Assembly: GCA_002482965.1 (NCBI GenBank)
Contig: DLGZ01000055.1
Coordinates: 1-25,354, forward strand
Origin: Verrucomicrobiaceae bacterium UBA7681
Lineage (GTDB): Bacteria; Verrucomicrobiota; Verrucomicrobiia; Verrucomicrobiales; Verrucomicrobiaceae
DNA length: 25,354 bases
Reading direction: 5' to 3'
The translations under genes were made by a program, and so were the position numbers. Below the pieces are notes generated by a model. The model was given only the letters and a program-made list of their open reading frames with translations. It did not search any database and was not told where the DNA came from. Shown here in pieces: positions 8,556 to 16,101 of the stretch (positions are counted from its first letter, which is position 1; each line of letters begins with the position of its first letter).

Positions 8556-9962
8556 ATGCCACGCCCTGTTATTCACTGGTTCCGCCGCGATCTCCGCCTC
8601 ACCGACAACACCGCCCTGCACCACGCCGCGCAGTCTGCACCCCAGATCATCCCCGTTTACATCCTCAGCGACTGGCAGCAGCACCACGGCTGGACGGGGC
8701 CGAACCGCCAGCAGTTCCTCTGCGGCTGCCTGGAATCCCTCGCCAAAAACCTCACCACCCTCGGCAGCCGCCTCATCCTACGCAGCGGCAGCGCCGAGGT
8801 GGAACTCGAGCGCCTCCTCCGCGAGACCGACGCCGAAGCCCTGTACTTCAATCGCGACTACGATCCCTTTGGCCGCGCCATGGAGGCCCGCGTGCAGGCC
8901 CTCTGCACCCGCCTCGGCATCGCCTGCCACGCTTACCAGGACAGCGTCCTGCACGAGCCCGGCGAAGTCCTCACCGGCAGCGCGCAGCCCTACCGCGTCT
9001 TCACCCCCTACTCGAAAAATTGGCTCAATCTGCCCAAGCCCGCGCCGCAGGGCCGCACCGCCACCCTCGGCCCCGCCGCCGCTGAAAAAATAAAGAGCCT
9101 CCCCCTGCCCACGCTCGCCCACTGGCAGCTCCCCGCCTGCACCGCAGACATCCCCACCCCCGGCGAGCGCGCCGCACGCGATCGCCTCAAGCGCTTCATC
9201 GACACCGGCATCCTCCACGGCTACGCCCAGCAGCGCAATCTCCCCGCCGGGCAGACCACCTCCCTCCTCAGCCAAGATCTCCGCTTCGGCCTCCTCAGCA
9301 TCCGCGAAATCTACCAGCGCTGCAGGGCCAGCACCACCGCCGCGCAGACCTCCATCGACACCTACATCAAAGAACTCGCCTGGCGGGAATTCTACTTTGC
9401 CATCCTCTGGCATTACCCCCACGTCTTCCAGCAGGAGTTCGCCCCCGACTGGCAGGGCCTCCCCTGGCCCGGCACCGAGTCCGAGTTCCAGCGCTGGGCC
9501 ACCGGCACCACCGGCTTTCCCATTGTGGATGCCGGCATGCGCCAGCTCCTTGCCACCGGCCTCATGCACAACCGCCTCCGCATGATCACCGCCATGTTCC
9601 TCACCAAGGATCTCCACTGCGACTGGCGCCTCGGCGAGTCCCACTTCATGCGGCACCTCGTGGACGGCGAAAACGCCAGCAACAACGGCGGCTGGCAATG
9701 GTCCGCCGGCACCGGCGCCGACGCCGCCCCCTACTTCCGCATCCAAAACCCCTGGCTCCAAAGCGTCCGCTTTGATCCCGAGGGCGTGTACATCAAGCAG
9801 TGGGTGCCCGAACTCAAGAGCGTCCCCGCCGAACTCCTCCACAAGCCCCCCGCCCCCGGCCTCCCCCTCACCAAAGGCTACCCGCTGCCGATGGTGGATC
9901 ACCACGAAGAACGCGACCGCTGCCTCGCCATCTTCGCGAAGCATAAGGCAGAGCGGCGGTAA
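8556..9962 (+). CDS. phrB: Deoxyribodipyrimidine photolyase (class I CPD photolyase)
   Basis: Flavoenzyme of 468 residues that uses blue light to split cyclobutane pyrimidine dimers in DNA. The N-terminal antenna domain begins PVIHWFRRDLRLTDNTALHHA. The C-terminal FAD domain contains KELAWREFYFAILWHYPHVF, then TGFPIVDAGMRQL, LMHNRLRMITAMFLTKDL, and the signature ASNNGGWQWSAGTGADAAPY. The asparagine-rich stretch before GGWQW is that of photolyases; animal cryptochromes usually differ there. Length matches the family (about 470). It is divergent from the cytochrome operon across a 162-bp gap and convergent with the DUF3050 gene 26 bp downstream, so it is probably transcribed alone. Confidence 0.95.
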   Translation: MPRPVIHWFRRDLRLTDNTALHHAAQSAPQIIPVYILSDWQQHHGWTGPNRQQFLCGCLESLAKNLTTLGSRLILRSGSAEVELERLLRETDAEALYFNRDYDPFGRAMEARVQALCTRLGIACHAYQDSVLHEPGEVLTGSAQPYRVFTPYSKNWLNLPKPAPQGRTATLGPAAAEKIKSLPLPTLAHWQLPACTADIPTPGERAARDRLKRFIDTGILHGYAQQRNLPAGQTTSLLSQDLRFGLLSIREIYQRCRASTTAAQTSIDTYIKELAWREFYFAILWHYPHVFQQEFAPDWQGLPWPGTESEFQRWATGTTGFPIVDAGMRQLLATGLMHNRLRMITAMFLTKDLHCDWRLGESHFMRHLVDGENASNNGGWQWSAGTGADAAPYFRIQNPWLQSVRFDPEGVYIKQWVPELKSVPAELLHKPPAPGLPLTKGYPLPMVDHHEERDRCLAIFAKHKAERR

Positions 9963-9988
9963 GCGAGCCGCCGCGTTTCAAATCCGAA

Positions 9989-10768
9989 TCAGCACTGCCG
10001 GCATTCGATCATCGCTGCAATCCCGTCCCATAACTTGAGGCGTGCCGTCAGGGCCTCCACGGCTGCCCGGCGCGACTCCTCCTCGCGCTGCGGATCCCCT
10101 TCGCAGAGCAGTTCCACCATGGTGCGGCCCATCTCGCCGTGCTCGTCACCATCCAGTTGGATGTGCCTGTCCAGGTAGTAGCGCAGCACGCTGAGCCTGC
10201 CGGGAAATTCGCTTTCCAGCCGCGCCACCAGTTCATGAAACATGGCTGGGATCAGATCCTCGCGCCCATAAGTGAAGGCCGCAGCGATCACGTGCGGCTT
10301 CCCGCCTTCGATCACCGCAAACGTATGCTTCACAAAATCCGCCACGCAGCCCGGCACCCCGTCTGATACCAACGCGTCCGCGATGCTGGCACCCTCTTGC
10401 AGCAGTCGGATGAAACCGTGAATCGTGGACGCGTCCGCCTCCGCTTCCTGCATGGCCTGCAGGTAAAGTTCGAAATGACTGGAGGGCGTCCCATCCGGAT
10501 TCCGATCACTCTCCTCCCCCAACACGATCTCGTTCACCAGTCGCCGCACCTGATTGTCCCCGACAGGCACCCAGGGAACCCGCACACAGGTCAGCCGCAG
10601 TTGCAGAGCCTTCAGCAGCGACATGAAATCCCACACCGCAAACACATGGCACACCATGAACACCGCCAGATCCTCCACCGTGCGCAGCCTCGCATACAGC
10701 GGGTGCCCCAGCAGTGCTGCACGGGAGGCTTCGATCTCTGCGGCTGTCGTCTTTTGCAAATCGGTCAT
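9989..10768 (-). CDS. DUF3050 family protein (haem-oxygenase-like fold predicted)
   Basis: A 259-residue protein that I recognise as DUF3050 from its opening (GHPLYARLRTVEDLAVFMVCHVFAVWDFMSLLKALQ), a central NEIVLGEESD, and the late segments FTYGREDLIPAMF and YYLDRHIQLDGDEHGEMG. The regular acidic and histidine residues on predicted helices fit a helical haem-oxygenase-like or diiron-oxidase-like fold, as proposed for related families. I cannot confirm the metal ligands from sequence alone. The biochemical role is unknown. It is convergent with the photolyase gene and has no other partner on its strand. Confidence 0.75.
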   Translation of the reverse strand: MTDLQKTTAAEIEASRAALLGHPLYARLRTVEDLAVFMVCHVFAVWDFMSLLKALQLRLTCVRVPWVPVGDNQVRRLVNEIVLGEESDRNPDGTPSSHFELYLQAMQEAEADASTIHGFIRLLQEGASIADALVSDGVPGCVADFVKHTFAVIEGGKPHVIAAAFTYGREDLIPAMFHELVARLESEFPGRLSVLRYYLDRHIQLDGDEHGEMGRTMVELLCEGDPQREEESRRAAVEALTARLKLWDGIAAMIECRQC

Positions 10769-10890
10769 GGCTGGTTGGTGGGGTCCCTTGGATTACGCCG
10801 ATGCCAGCCCGAGGCAAGCGGTGGTTGCGATCACAGTATTCCCCGCCCTGCCAGCATCCCCTCCGCATCGTCGATCACGACACCGAACGT

Positions 10891-11260
10891 CATTCCAAAA
10901 AGAACACCTCCATCTTACTGGTTCGCTCTTCGGCGGTCGCTCACCTGTGTGGCTGCCAGCGGCCAAGGCGGAGTCGAGGCCGTTTATGCCGATGAGAATG
11001 TCTGGCTCACCCAGAAGATGATGGGGCTTCTTTACGATGTGGAGACGCACACCATCAACCATCACTTGAAAAGGGTATTCTAAGACAGTGAGCTGCGGGA
11101 GAATTCAGTTTTTCGAAATTTTCGAACAACTGCTGCAGATAGCAAAACTACGACATCCAGCACCACAGCCTCGCCTCCATAATCGCCGTCGGCTAGCCAA
11201 TAAAGTTCTCGGCAAAACATTGCTCCGCGTAAACGCTCTTCTGGCCCAGCATGACACGAC
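10891..11260 (+). pseudogene. Decayed RhuM-family (virulence RhuM-like) gene fragment
   Basis: In one + frame, 10961-11080 reads VEAVYADENVWLTQKMMGLL, then YDVETHTINHHLKRVF. This matches the RhuM family N-terminal DNA-binding-like region (VEVRYEDETxWLTQxxMAELF ... VNEHLKNIF). A TAA stop at 11081-11083 interrupts it. The same frame resumes as DSELRENSVFRNFRTTAADSK, the expected next family segment. A shift of frame at about 11149 then gives YDIQHHSLASIIAVG, again as expected, ending in a TAG. Upstream, NTSILLVRS (from about 10903) may be the shifted N-terminus. Only about a third of a normal RhuM protein (about 330 residues) remains. It is convergent with the HNH gene. The function of RhuM-like proteins is poorly known; many lie in mobile or defence islands. 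Confidence 0.78.
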
Positions 11261-11269
11261 AGTAGTTCA

Positions 11270-12169
11270 TCATTGCTTCTTCATCCTCCGTTGTTTGCGA
11301 ACAATGGAGGTGAGCTTGGTAATATCACCCGCTTTTCCTTCCATCCGATGCAGCATACGGTGGCAGTTGGCACATACGGTGATCAGGTCTTCTAGTCGAG
11401 TCTTAACCTTGGCATTGAGAGTGCCCAGCGGCTTCTTGTGATGCGCCTCTGCAAAGGCCCCGCCCAGGGCCTTGCCATAAACCGTGGCAAAGTCCATTTC
11501 ACAAACCTGGCAGCAGTACTTGTCACGCACCTTGCATTGCGTGGCCAGATAGCGGCTTCGCTCGCGTCCGAGGTGCGCCTTCACCCACTTACGATTCTCA
11601 CACTTCGCATAGATCTCACTGGCGGCATCCTCAGGCTGTGCATTGGGCTGCGCTCTCGCTACATCCAAAAAGAAGTCCACCGCCTGCTGGCAGAAGTGCT
11701 CCTGAACCTGTGCTTCCGCTCCTTGGGTCGGGTCATAAAAACCAAAGAAGTGGTTATTGGTCTCCTCATAATTTTCCAGCACGGGCTCATTAAACTCATT
11801 CACACGCAGTCTGCGTTTCAACCTCCCGGCCAAAGTGTCTGTGATATCATCATCCGTTACCTCACGGACAGGCCATAGAGACTTCGAGCTATGGGCCAGA
11901 CTCCGAATGGCTTGTTTATCCTTGCTGTAGAAGGCCGCGTAAAACTTCCGCTCTGAGTATCCGGAGAACCGGTCCATCCAGATCTCCAGCAGGGGCTTCC
12001 CCTTGCCAGCATTCCCGATGACTGCGCTCCAGCCAGCCGTATCCGTTGGATGCACACGCCGTGGCTGGCGCACCCGCAGGCAAGTCCCGACCGCGTGAGG
12101 ACGCAGTTCCTCGACGATTTGTTTCGCTACCCGAAACAGCCAGGCATCTTCTCGGATTCGTTTGGCCAT
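11270..12169 (-). CDS. HNH endonuclease domain protein
   Basis: A 299-residue protein with a C-terminal McrA-like HNH nuclease domain. A zinc-binding pair C220-x2-C223 is followed by EAHHKKPLG (His243/His244), then DLITVCANCHRMLH with C266-x2-C269, His270 and His274. This spacing is that of HNH restriction-type nucleases in which EAHHI/KPL carries the catalytic histidine. The N-terminal ~190 residues (including WSAVIGNAGKGKPLLEIW and FSGYSERKFYAAFYSKDKQ) are not recognised and may sense or bind the target. The start codon is only 6 bp after the stop of the PIN-toxin gene, so it is probably the third gene of an antitoxin-PIN-HNH operon. It may act in DNA restriction or defence (inference). Confidence 0.8.
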   Translation of the reverse strand: MAKRIREDAWLFRVAKQIVEELRPHAVGTCLRVRQPRRVHPTDTAGWSAVIGNAGKGKPLLEIWMDRFSGYSERKFYAAFYSKDKQAIRSLAHSSKSLWPVREVTDDDITDTLAGRLKRRLRVNEFNEPVLENYEETNNHFFGFYDPTQGAEAQVQEHFCQQAVDFFLDVARAQPNAQPEDAASEIYAKCENRKWVKAHLGRERSRYLATQCKVRDKYCCQVCEMDFATVYGKALGGAFAEAHHKKPLGTLNAKVKTRLEDLITVCANCHRMLHRMEGKAGDITKLTSIVRKQRRMKKQ

Positions 12170-12175
12170 GGCAGT

Positions 12176-12565
12176 CTATGGCTCAGTGATAACGGTGAGT
12201 CCTGGCACGCCTTTGAAGTGCTTCGCATTGTGCGTCACCAGCGGCATGCCGTGTTGCAGGGCTGTGGCGGCGATCCAGGAATCTGCGAGGGACATGGGCT
12301 GGCTGCGCATGCTGCGACCGACGAGTTCAGCCCAAGTCCAGGCAAGCTGGTTGTCGAAGCGGAGAATGGTGAAGTGCGCCCGGAGAAAAGCCTCCAGCGT
12401 CTGCCTGCGCTGCTCAGACCAGTTTCGCTCAAAGGGCCAGCGGTAGATCTCCGCGACCGTCATGAAGGAGAGATGCAGTCTCTGACCTTGGAAATGCGGG
12501 AGGTAGGCCGTGGCACGGCTGTCTCTTTTAAAGAGGTAGCTGACGATGTTGGTATCAAGCAGCAT
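12176..12565 (-). CDS. vapC: PIN-domain ribonuclease toxin (VapC family)
   Basis: A PIN-domain protein of 129 residues, the usual VapC length. The acidic metal-binding residues are visible: Asp4 in MLLDTNIVSYL, Glu39 in MTVAEIYR and Asp95 in SLADSWIAATAL. The closing segment LVTHNAKHFKGVPGLTV has His116 where many members have a fourth Asp, a common variant. VapC toxins cleave tRNA or rRNA when not neutralised by their antitoxin. The start overlaps the end of the upstream antitoxin gene by 11 bp, so translation is probably coupled. The HNH gene follows after 6 bp. Confidence 0.9.
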   Translation of the reverse strand: MLLDTNIVSYLFKRDSRATAYLPHFQGQRLHLSFMTVAEIYRWPFERNWSEQRRQTLEAFLRAHFTILRFDNQLAWTWAELVGRSMRSQPMSLADSWIAATALQHGMPLVTHNAKHFKGVPGLTVITEP

Positions 12566-12980
12566 GGGGCAAATCAGCGGCGGAGAATGGACGAATCACC
12601 TGCTCAGCGCGCCAGCTTTCCAGAGCTTCTTCGAAGCCCTGCCACTCTTCTTCCGTGCCGTCTCCCAGCAACGATTCGGGCGAGGTGACAGCAGGCGCGT
12701 GCTGCAGTTCTGCCTGCTGCCGCGCAGAGAGCGGATGCCAGAAATCCTGGGCCGCTGCGTCGCCTGCATCGCCTAAAGTGGGATCATCCAAACCGGTGCC
12801 CGAACCCATCCAGTCTGCCAACGTGCCTCCACCCAATTCCTGTGGGGCAGGATTGAGCACCGCGATCACCTTGCCCCCGCTGCTAAGTATTTCGAGCACG
12901 GTGTCGCCTGACTGGACGGCTTTGATCTCCTCCAGACAGTGCGCGGCGAAGTCGCCAATGCTCAGTTGTCGTGTGCTCAT
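12555..12980 (-). CDS. Phd/YefM-like antitoxin, long form
   Basis: A 141-residue protein upstream of and overlapping vapC. The N-terminus (QLSIGDFAAHCLEEIKAVQSGDTVLEILSSGGKVIAVLNPA) follows the Phd/YefM antitoxin pattern of a short helix, a helix, and a beta hairpin ending in a K-x-I-A-V-L strand. The GTLADWMGSGTG segment near residues 52-63 resembles the toxin-binding tail of related VapC antitoxins. The remaining ~75 residues (including FWHPLSARQQAELQHAP and EEEWQGFEEALESWRAE) are acidic and unusual, because family members are typically about 80 residues. It should neutralise VapC and repress its own promoter; the 117-bp gap upstream would hold that promoter. Confidence 0.72.
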   Translation of the reverse strand: MSTRQLSIGDFAAHCLEEIKAVQSGDTVLEILSSGGKVIAVLNPAPQELGGGTLADWMGSGTGLDDPTLGDAGDAAAQDFWHPLSARQQAELQHAPAVTSPESLLGDGTEEEWQGFEEALESWRAEQVIRPFSAADLPHAA

Positions 12981-13059
12981 GGGCTGATCTTAATGGATGC
13001 AGCGGAAACCGTCAATGGCCTGCAAAGACTCCGAAAGGACGATACCCTGGGCCTGTTAT

Positions 13060-13078
13060 GCGGTGGATCGCCCACCGC
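13060..13078. other. Stem-loop GCGGTGG / CCACCGC
   Basis: A perfect 7-bp inverted repeat with a 5-nt loop lies between the permease gene and the antitoxin gene, both on the minus strand. There is no T-run after it on either strand, so it is not a canonical intrinsic terminator. It could limit read-through or sit in the antitoxin promoter region. Confidence 0.35.
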
Positions 13079-13097
13079 GCTCCATCCCGCCCCCCTC

Positions 13098-14423
13098 TTA
13101 ATTATGCCTCAACGCCTCCACCGGGTTCATCATCGCCGCACGCCGTGCGGGATAAATCCCAAAGGCAATCCCAGTTAAAACCGAGATCGAGAACGCCAGG
13201 ATCGGGGACCACATTTTGATGACGGTGGTGACGCCGGCGAATTTGGTGATGGCGAGGGGGATGCTGAGGCCGAGGACGACGCCGAGGATGCCGCCGACGC
13301 CGGCGAGCAGGACGGTCTCGATGAGGAACTGCACGACGATGTCGTTCTGCCGCGCGCCGAGGGCGCGGCGGACGCCGATCTCGCGGGTGCGCTCGGTGAC
13401 GCTGGCGAGCATGATGTTCATGATGCCGATGCCACCGACGAGTAGGGAAATGGCGGCGATGCTGCCGAGCACGATGCTGAAAATCTGCTTGGTGCGCTCG
13501 GCCTGCTTGAGCAGTTCCACGGGAACGATGATGCGCCAGTCTTCCTTCTTGTGATTGGTGGTCATGATGTGGCGCACGGCCTCGGCGCGGCTTTCCACCA
13601 TGTTCACATCATCGACGCGCATCACGGCCTCATGAAACTGCACCTTCTCGGCTTCGAAGCCGCCGGTGCGGAAGCGGAAGAAAACTTCGCCATACTGATC
13701 CATCAGCGTGGTGAATGGGATCATGATCTGCGCCTGGGACGTCGCAGCTTGGCCACCCCCGGAGGCGTCTGCACCGACCGCTGCGCCTTCATCCTCCAGG
13801 ATGCCGATGACCTTGTAGTAGAAGCCTTTGACGCGGACGGATTTCCCGACGGGCGTGGAAAGCTGGAAGAGGCGGGCGGCGACGGTCTGATTGATGACGC
13901 ACACCGGCAGGCTGTCCTTCATTTCAAATTCATTGAAAAAGCGACCCTGCAGGACGCGGCGGTTGCGCATCTCCGGATACACCGGCAGCACGCCCATGAC
14001 GCTGCCGTCCACACTGCGGTCGAAGTTCCAGATGTTTTCCGAAATGAAGCGGCTGGGGACCACAACCCGAATGCCGGGCACGGTCTGGCGGATCTGATCA
14101 ATGTCGCGCAGGGTGATGCCGTATTCGCTGATCATGCTGCGCGACTCACCGCTGGAGCCCTGCCCGTCTGGTGGCTTGGTGCTTTGCAGGATGATGTTCT
14201 GGCTGCCCAGCTTGCGGATCTGCTCCTGCGCCTCATGGCTTGCGCCCTCACCAATGGCCAGCATCGCCACCACGGAGGCCACGCCAAACACCACGCCCAG
14301 CGCCGTCAGGAAGGAGCGCAGCTTGTGCAGCCAGATGGTCTTGATGCCCAGCGACAGGGTGCGCCACAGGTGCTGGGGCGAGATGATGAGACGAAAGACG
14401 GGATGCGAAGCGAGAAATGACAT
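13098..14423 (-). CDS. MacB/FtsX-type ABC transporter permease
   Basis: A 441-residue membrane protein with the MacB layout. An N-terminal helix follows WLHKLRSFLTALGVVFGVASV. A periplasmic core domain of about 230 residues follows. The C-terminus has three helices, including SIAAISLLVGGIGIMNIMLAS, then the conserved cytoplasmic ERTREIGVRRALGARQNDI, and ends at YPARRAAMMNPVEALRHN. Family members act in mechanotransmission for efflux or lipoprotein/toxin export and need a separate ATPase plus usually a periplasmic adaptor. Neither is adjacent: purQ is upstream and the antitoxin operon downstream, so it is an orphan in this window. The gap at 14424-14530 shows no clear terminator. Confidence 0.9.
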   Translation of the reverse strand: MSFLASHPVFRLIISPQHLWRTLSLGIKTIWLHKLRSFLTALGVVFGVASVVAMLAIGEGASHEAQEQIRKLGSQNIILQSTKPPDGQGSSGESRSMISEYGITLRDIDQIRQTVPGIRVVVPSRFISENIWNFDRSVDGSVMGVLPVYPEMRNRRVLQGRFFNEFEMKDSLPVCVINQTVAARLFQLSTPVGKSVRVKGFYYKVIGILEDEGAAVGADASGGGQAATSQAQIMIPFTTLMDQYGEVFFRFRTGGFEAEKVQFHEAVMRVDDVNMVESRAEAVRHIMTTNHKKEDWRIIVPVELLKQAERTKQIFSIVLGSIAAISLLVGGIGIMNIMLASVTERTREIGVRRALGARQNDIVVQFLIETVLLAGVGGILGVVLGLSIPLAITKFAGVTTVIKMWSPILAFSISVLTGIAFGIYPARRAAMMNPVEALRHN

Positions 14424-14530
14424 TCAGGGGGACTGATTCATACGGCCTCAGCCGCCTGAAATTGCCACGATCTAACGCTCGGGAGAAATCAAACCCGATC
14501 TGGGGCCTCATTTTTGCTGAAGTTCGCTGT

Positions 14531-15241
14531 TCAGTTCAGCGCCTCGCGGGCCGACTGGAACAGGTAATGGCCCCAGCCGAACTGGGTGTCTCCGCTCCAA
14601 TCAGGATCGTAGTGCTGGCTCTTGAAGATGAAGCGCTCCGGGTGCGGCATCAGGCCAAACACACGGCCCGTGTCGTCCTGCAATCCCGCGATCGCATTCG
14701 TGGAGCCGTTGATATTGGTGTCGTAAAGCAGCGCCGCATGGCCGGACTTCACGTAGCCCGCCGCCGCGTCGCCTTCGGTGACGAGACGCCCTTCGGCGTG
14801 TGCGACGGGAAGCTCAAAATTCTCTGGCAGCTTGCTCAGGTAGGGGCTGGCCTTGCCCTTGGTCTTCTTCAGGCCCACCCAGCGGCAGATGAAGCGGCCG
14901 CTGGTGTTGTGGATCAGGCTGCCCTTTGGCAGGAGATCGAGCTGGGTCAAAATTTGGAAGCCGTTGCAGATGCCCAGCGCGTAGCCGCCCTTGTCCACGA
15001 AGGATTTCAACTGGTCGCCGAGCTTTGATTTGGTGATGAGCTGCGCAATGCGGCCGGACATCACGTAGTCCCCGTAGCTGAAGCCGCCGGAGAACACGAT
15101 CATCTGCGCTTTGTCGAGCGAGCTGGCTTCCAGCAGAGCCACAGGCAGCACCTCCGCAGTGAAGCCCGCGGCCTCCAGCGCACGAGCGGTTTCGGCATCG
15201 CAATTGGTTCCGGGGAATTTGAGAAGAAGGGCGTGAGGCAT
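14531..15241 (-). CDS. purQ: Phosphoribosylformylglycinamidine synthase subunit PurQ
   Basis: Glutamine amidotransferase subunit of FGAM synthase (purine biosynthesis), supplying ammonia to PurL. The class I amidotransferase triad is visible: nucleophile Cys92 in GICNGFQ, and His200 and Glu202 in GLMPHPERF. Other signatures are LKFPGTNCDAETARALE at the start and VFSGGFSYGDYVMSG. I chose the ATG at 15241 (MPHALLLKFPGTNCD), giving 236 residues, the usual size for a stand-alone PurQ. The frame remains open upstream to 15319, but that part is not family-like. No purL or purS is adjacent, so the complex is encoded at separate loci. Confidence 0.95.
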   Translation of the reverse strand: MPHALLLKFPGTNCDAETARALEAAGFTAEVLPVALLEASSLDKAQMIVFSGGFSYGDYVMSGRIAQLITKSKLGDQLKSFVDKGGYALGICNGFQILTQLDLLPKGSLIHNTSGRFICRWVGLKKTKGKASPYLSKLPENFELPVAHAEGRLVTEGDAAAGYVKSGHAALLYDTNINGSTNAIAGLQDDTGRVFGLMPHPERFIFKSQHYDPDWSGDTQFGWGHYLFQSAREALN

Positions 15242-15390
15242 GGGAATACTGACCGCATCTAGGCGAAGCCGCCGCGGGATGCAACCAGACATCCATCCGC
15301 GCCAAATTTCGGCCCCCATGACGGGTCAGCCCCCCCTGGGAGTCTTCACTGCGGCGGCTACAGGCAGCCGATTGCGAAGGCGACTTTAAA

Positions 15391-15879
15391 ATGGAATCGA
15401 CGGCTGCCCCTTTCGCCTCACTGTGCGGCCTCATGATCTTTATTGCATCAACCGCCACGGCTTCCGGATGGGGCATCCTTCTGACAATCGCCGGAGGCCT
15501 TTTCTGGCATTGGGTGTCAACGCGAACGCACAAGTCAGAGATTCGCCGAGAGGTCAGCAAGATGAGGGCGAAGCTCGTCCGTATTCGCTGGCTGCCCTGG
15601 CATGACGCGCTGATGGACCACCAGACCTTCTACGAAGTGACACTGATGCTCCCTTCGGGCAGACGCGTGAGCGCCATCTGCTATTGCAACAACTGGGACG
15701 ACGTCCAGTGGCAGAGCACCCCGTGGTCCCAGGAGCTGCTGCGTGAGCCTGCGCCGGAAACCCAGTTTGACCCCGCATCGCAGCCGAAGCGTGTCGTCGC
15801 AGATTGCTCCCACTGTGGCTACGGCCTCTATCAAGGAGGGGTCGTCTGTGCGAACTGCGGTACGGAAGTGAGCGCCTGA
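15391..15879 (+). CDS. Small membrane protein with C-terminal zinc-ribbon motif
   Basis: A 162-residue protein, not recognised as a named family. Two hydrophobic segments (about 8-22 and 26-41) are followed by a basic stretch, a soluble domain (FYEVTLMLPSGRRVSAICYC) and a C-terminal zinc ribbon, C139-x2-C142 ... C153-x2-C156. The ATG at 15391 gives the first hydrophobic segment and is the only convincing start. It is divergent from purQ. An 11-C homopolymer lies just after its stop codon. Function unknown; the ribbon suggests a structural zinc. Confidence 0.65.
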   Translation: MESTAAPFASLCGLMIFIASTATASGWGILLTIAGGLFWHWVSTRTHKSEIRREVSKMRAKLVRIRWLPWHDALMDHQTFYEVTLMLPSGRRVSAICYCNNWDDVQWQSTPWSQELLREPAPETQFDPASQPKRVVADCSHCGYGLYQGGVVCANCGTEVSA

Positions 15880-16067
15880 AGCTCGGGTGAGCCCCCCCCC
15901 CCACGGACAAGCTGGAACCCAGATGCTAAGTGGATTCTGAGACTCTCATCCCAGAACGGCGCAGACCTGGAATTCGCTGGCAGCTGGGTGAATCACGCGC
16001 CAAACAGGACCGATTCAAGATGCCCCACCACATTCTATTTCAACATTTTAATCATGTGTCCTTTAAA

Positions 16068-16101
16068 TAATGCCTGGCATTTAGTTGCTAATGCCTAGCA
16101 T
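16068..16101. promoter_or_regulatory. Tandem palindromes spaced 21 bp (operator-like)
   Basis: taatgcctggcat (16068-16080) and taatgcctagcat (16089-16101) repeat with a 21-bp period, two helical turns. The first contains the perfect dyad ATGCC-T-GGCAT. The second differs by one base from it. This is the form of a cooperative repressor site, but no promoter-proximal gene is evident on either strand; the flanking genes both end toward it. Confidence 0.35.

Noticed and set aside
8778..9944. A 388-codon minus-strand frame opposite the photolyase gene
   Set aside because: The translation is Gly/Ala/Glu-rich, without domains; photolyase motifs on the plus strand are unambiguous.
15892..15902. Run of eleven C, considered as a phase-variation tract
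   Set aside because: It is intergenic, after the stop of the zinc-ribbon gene and not near a promoter or start codon; sequencing error cannot be excluded.
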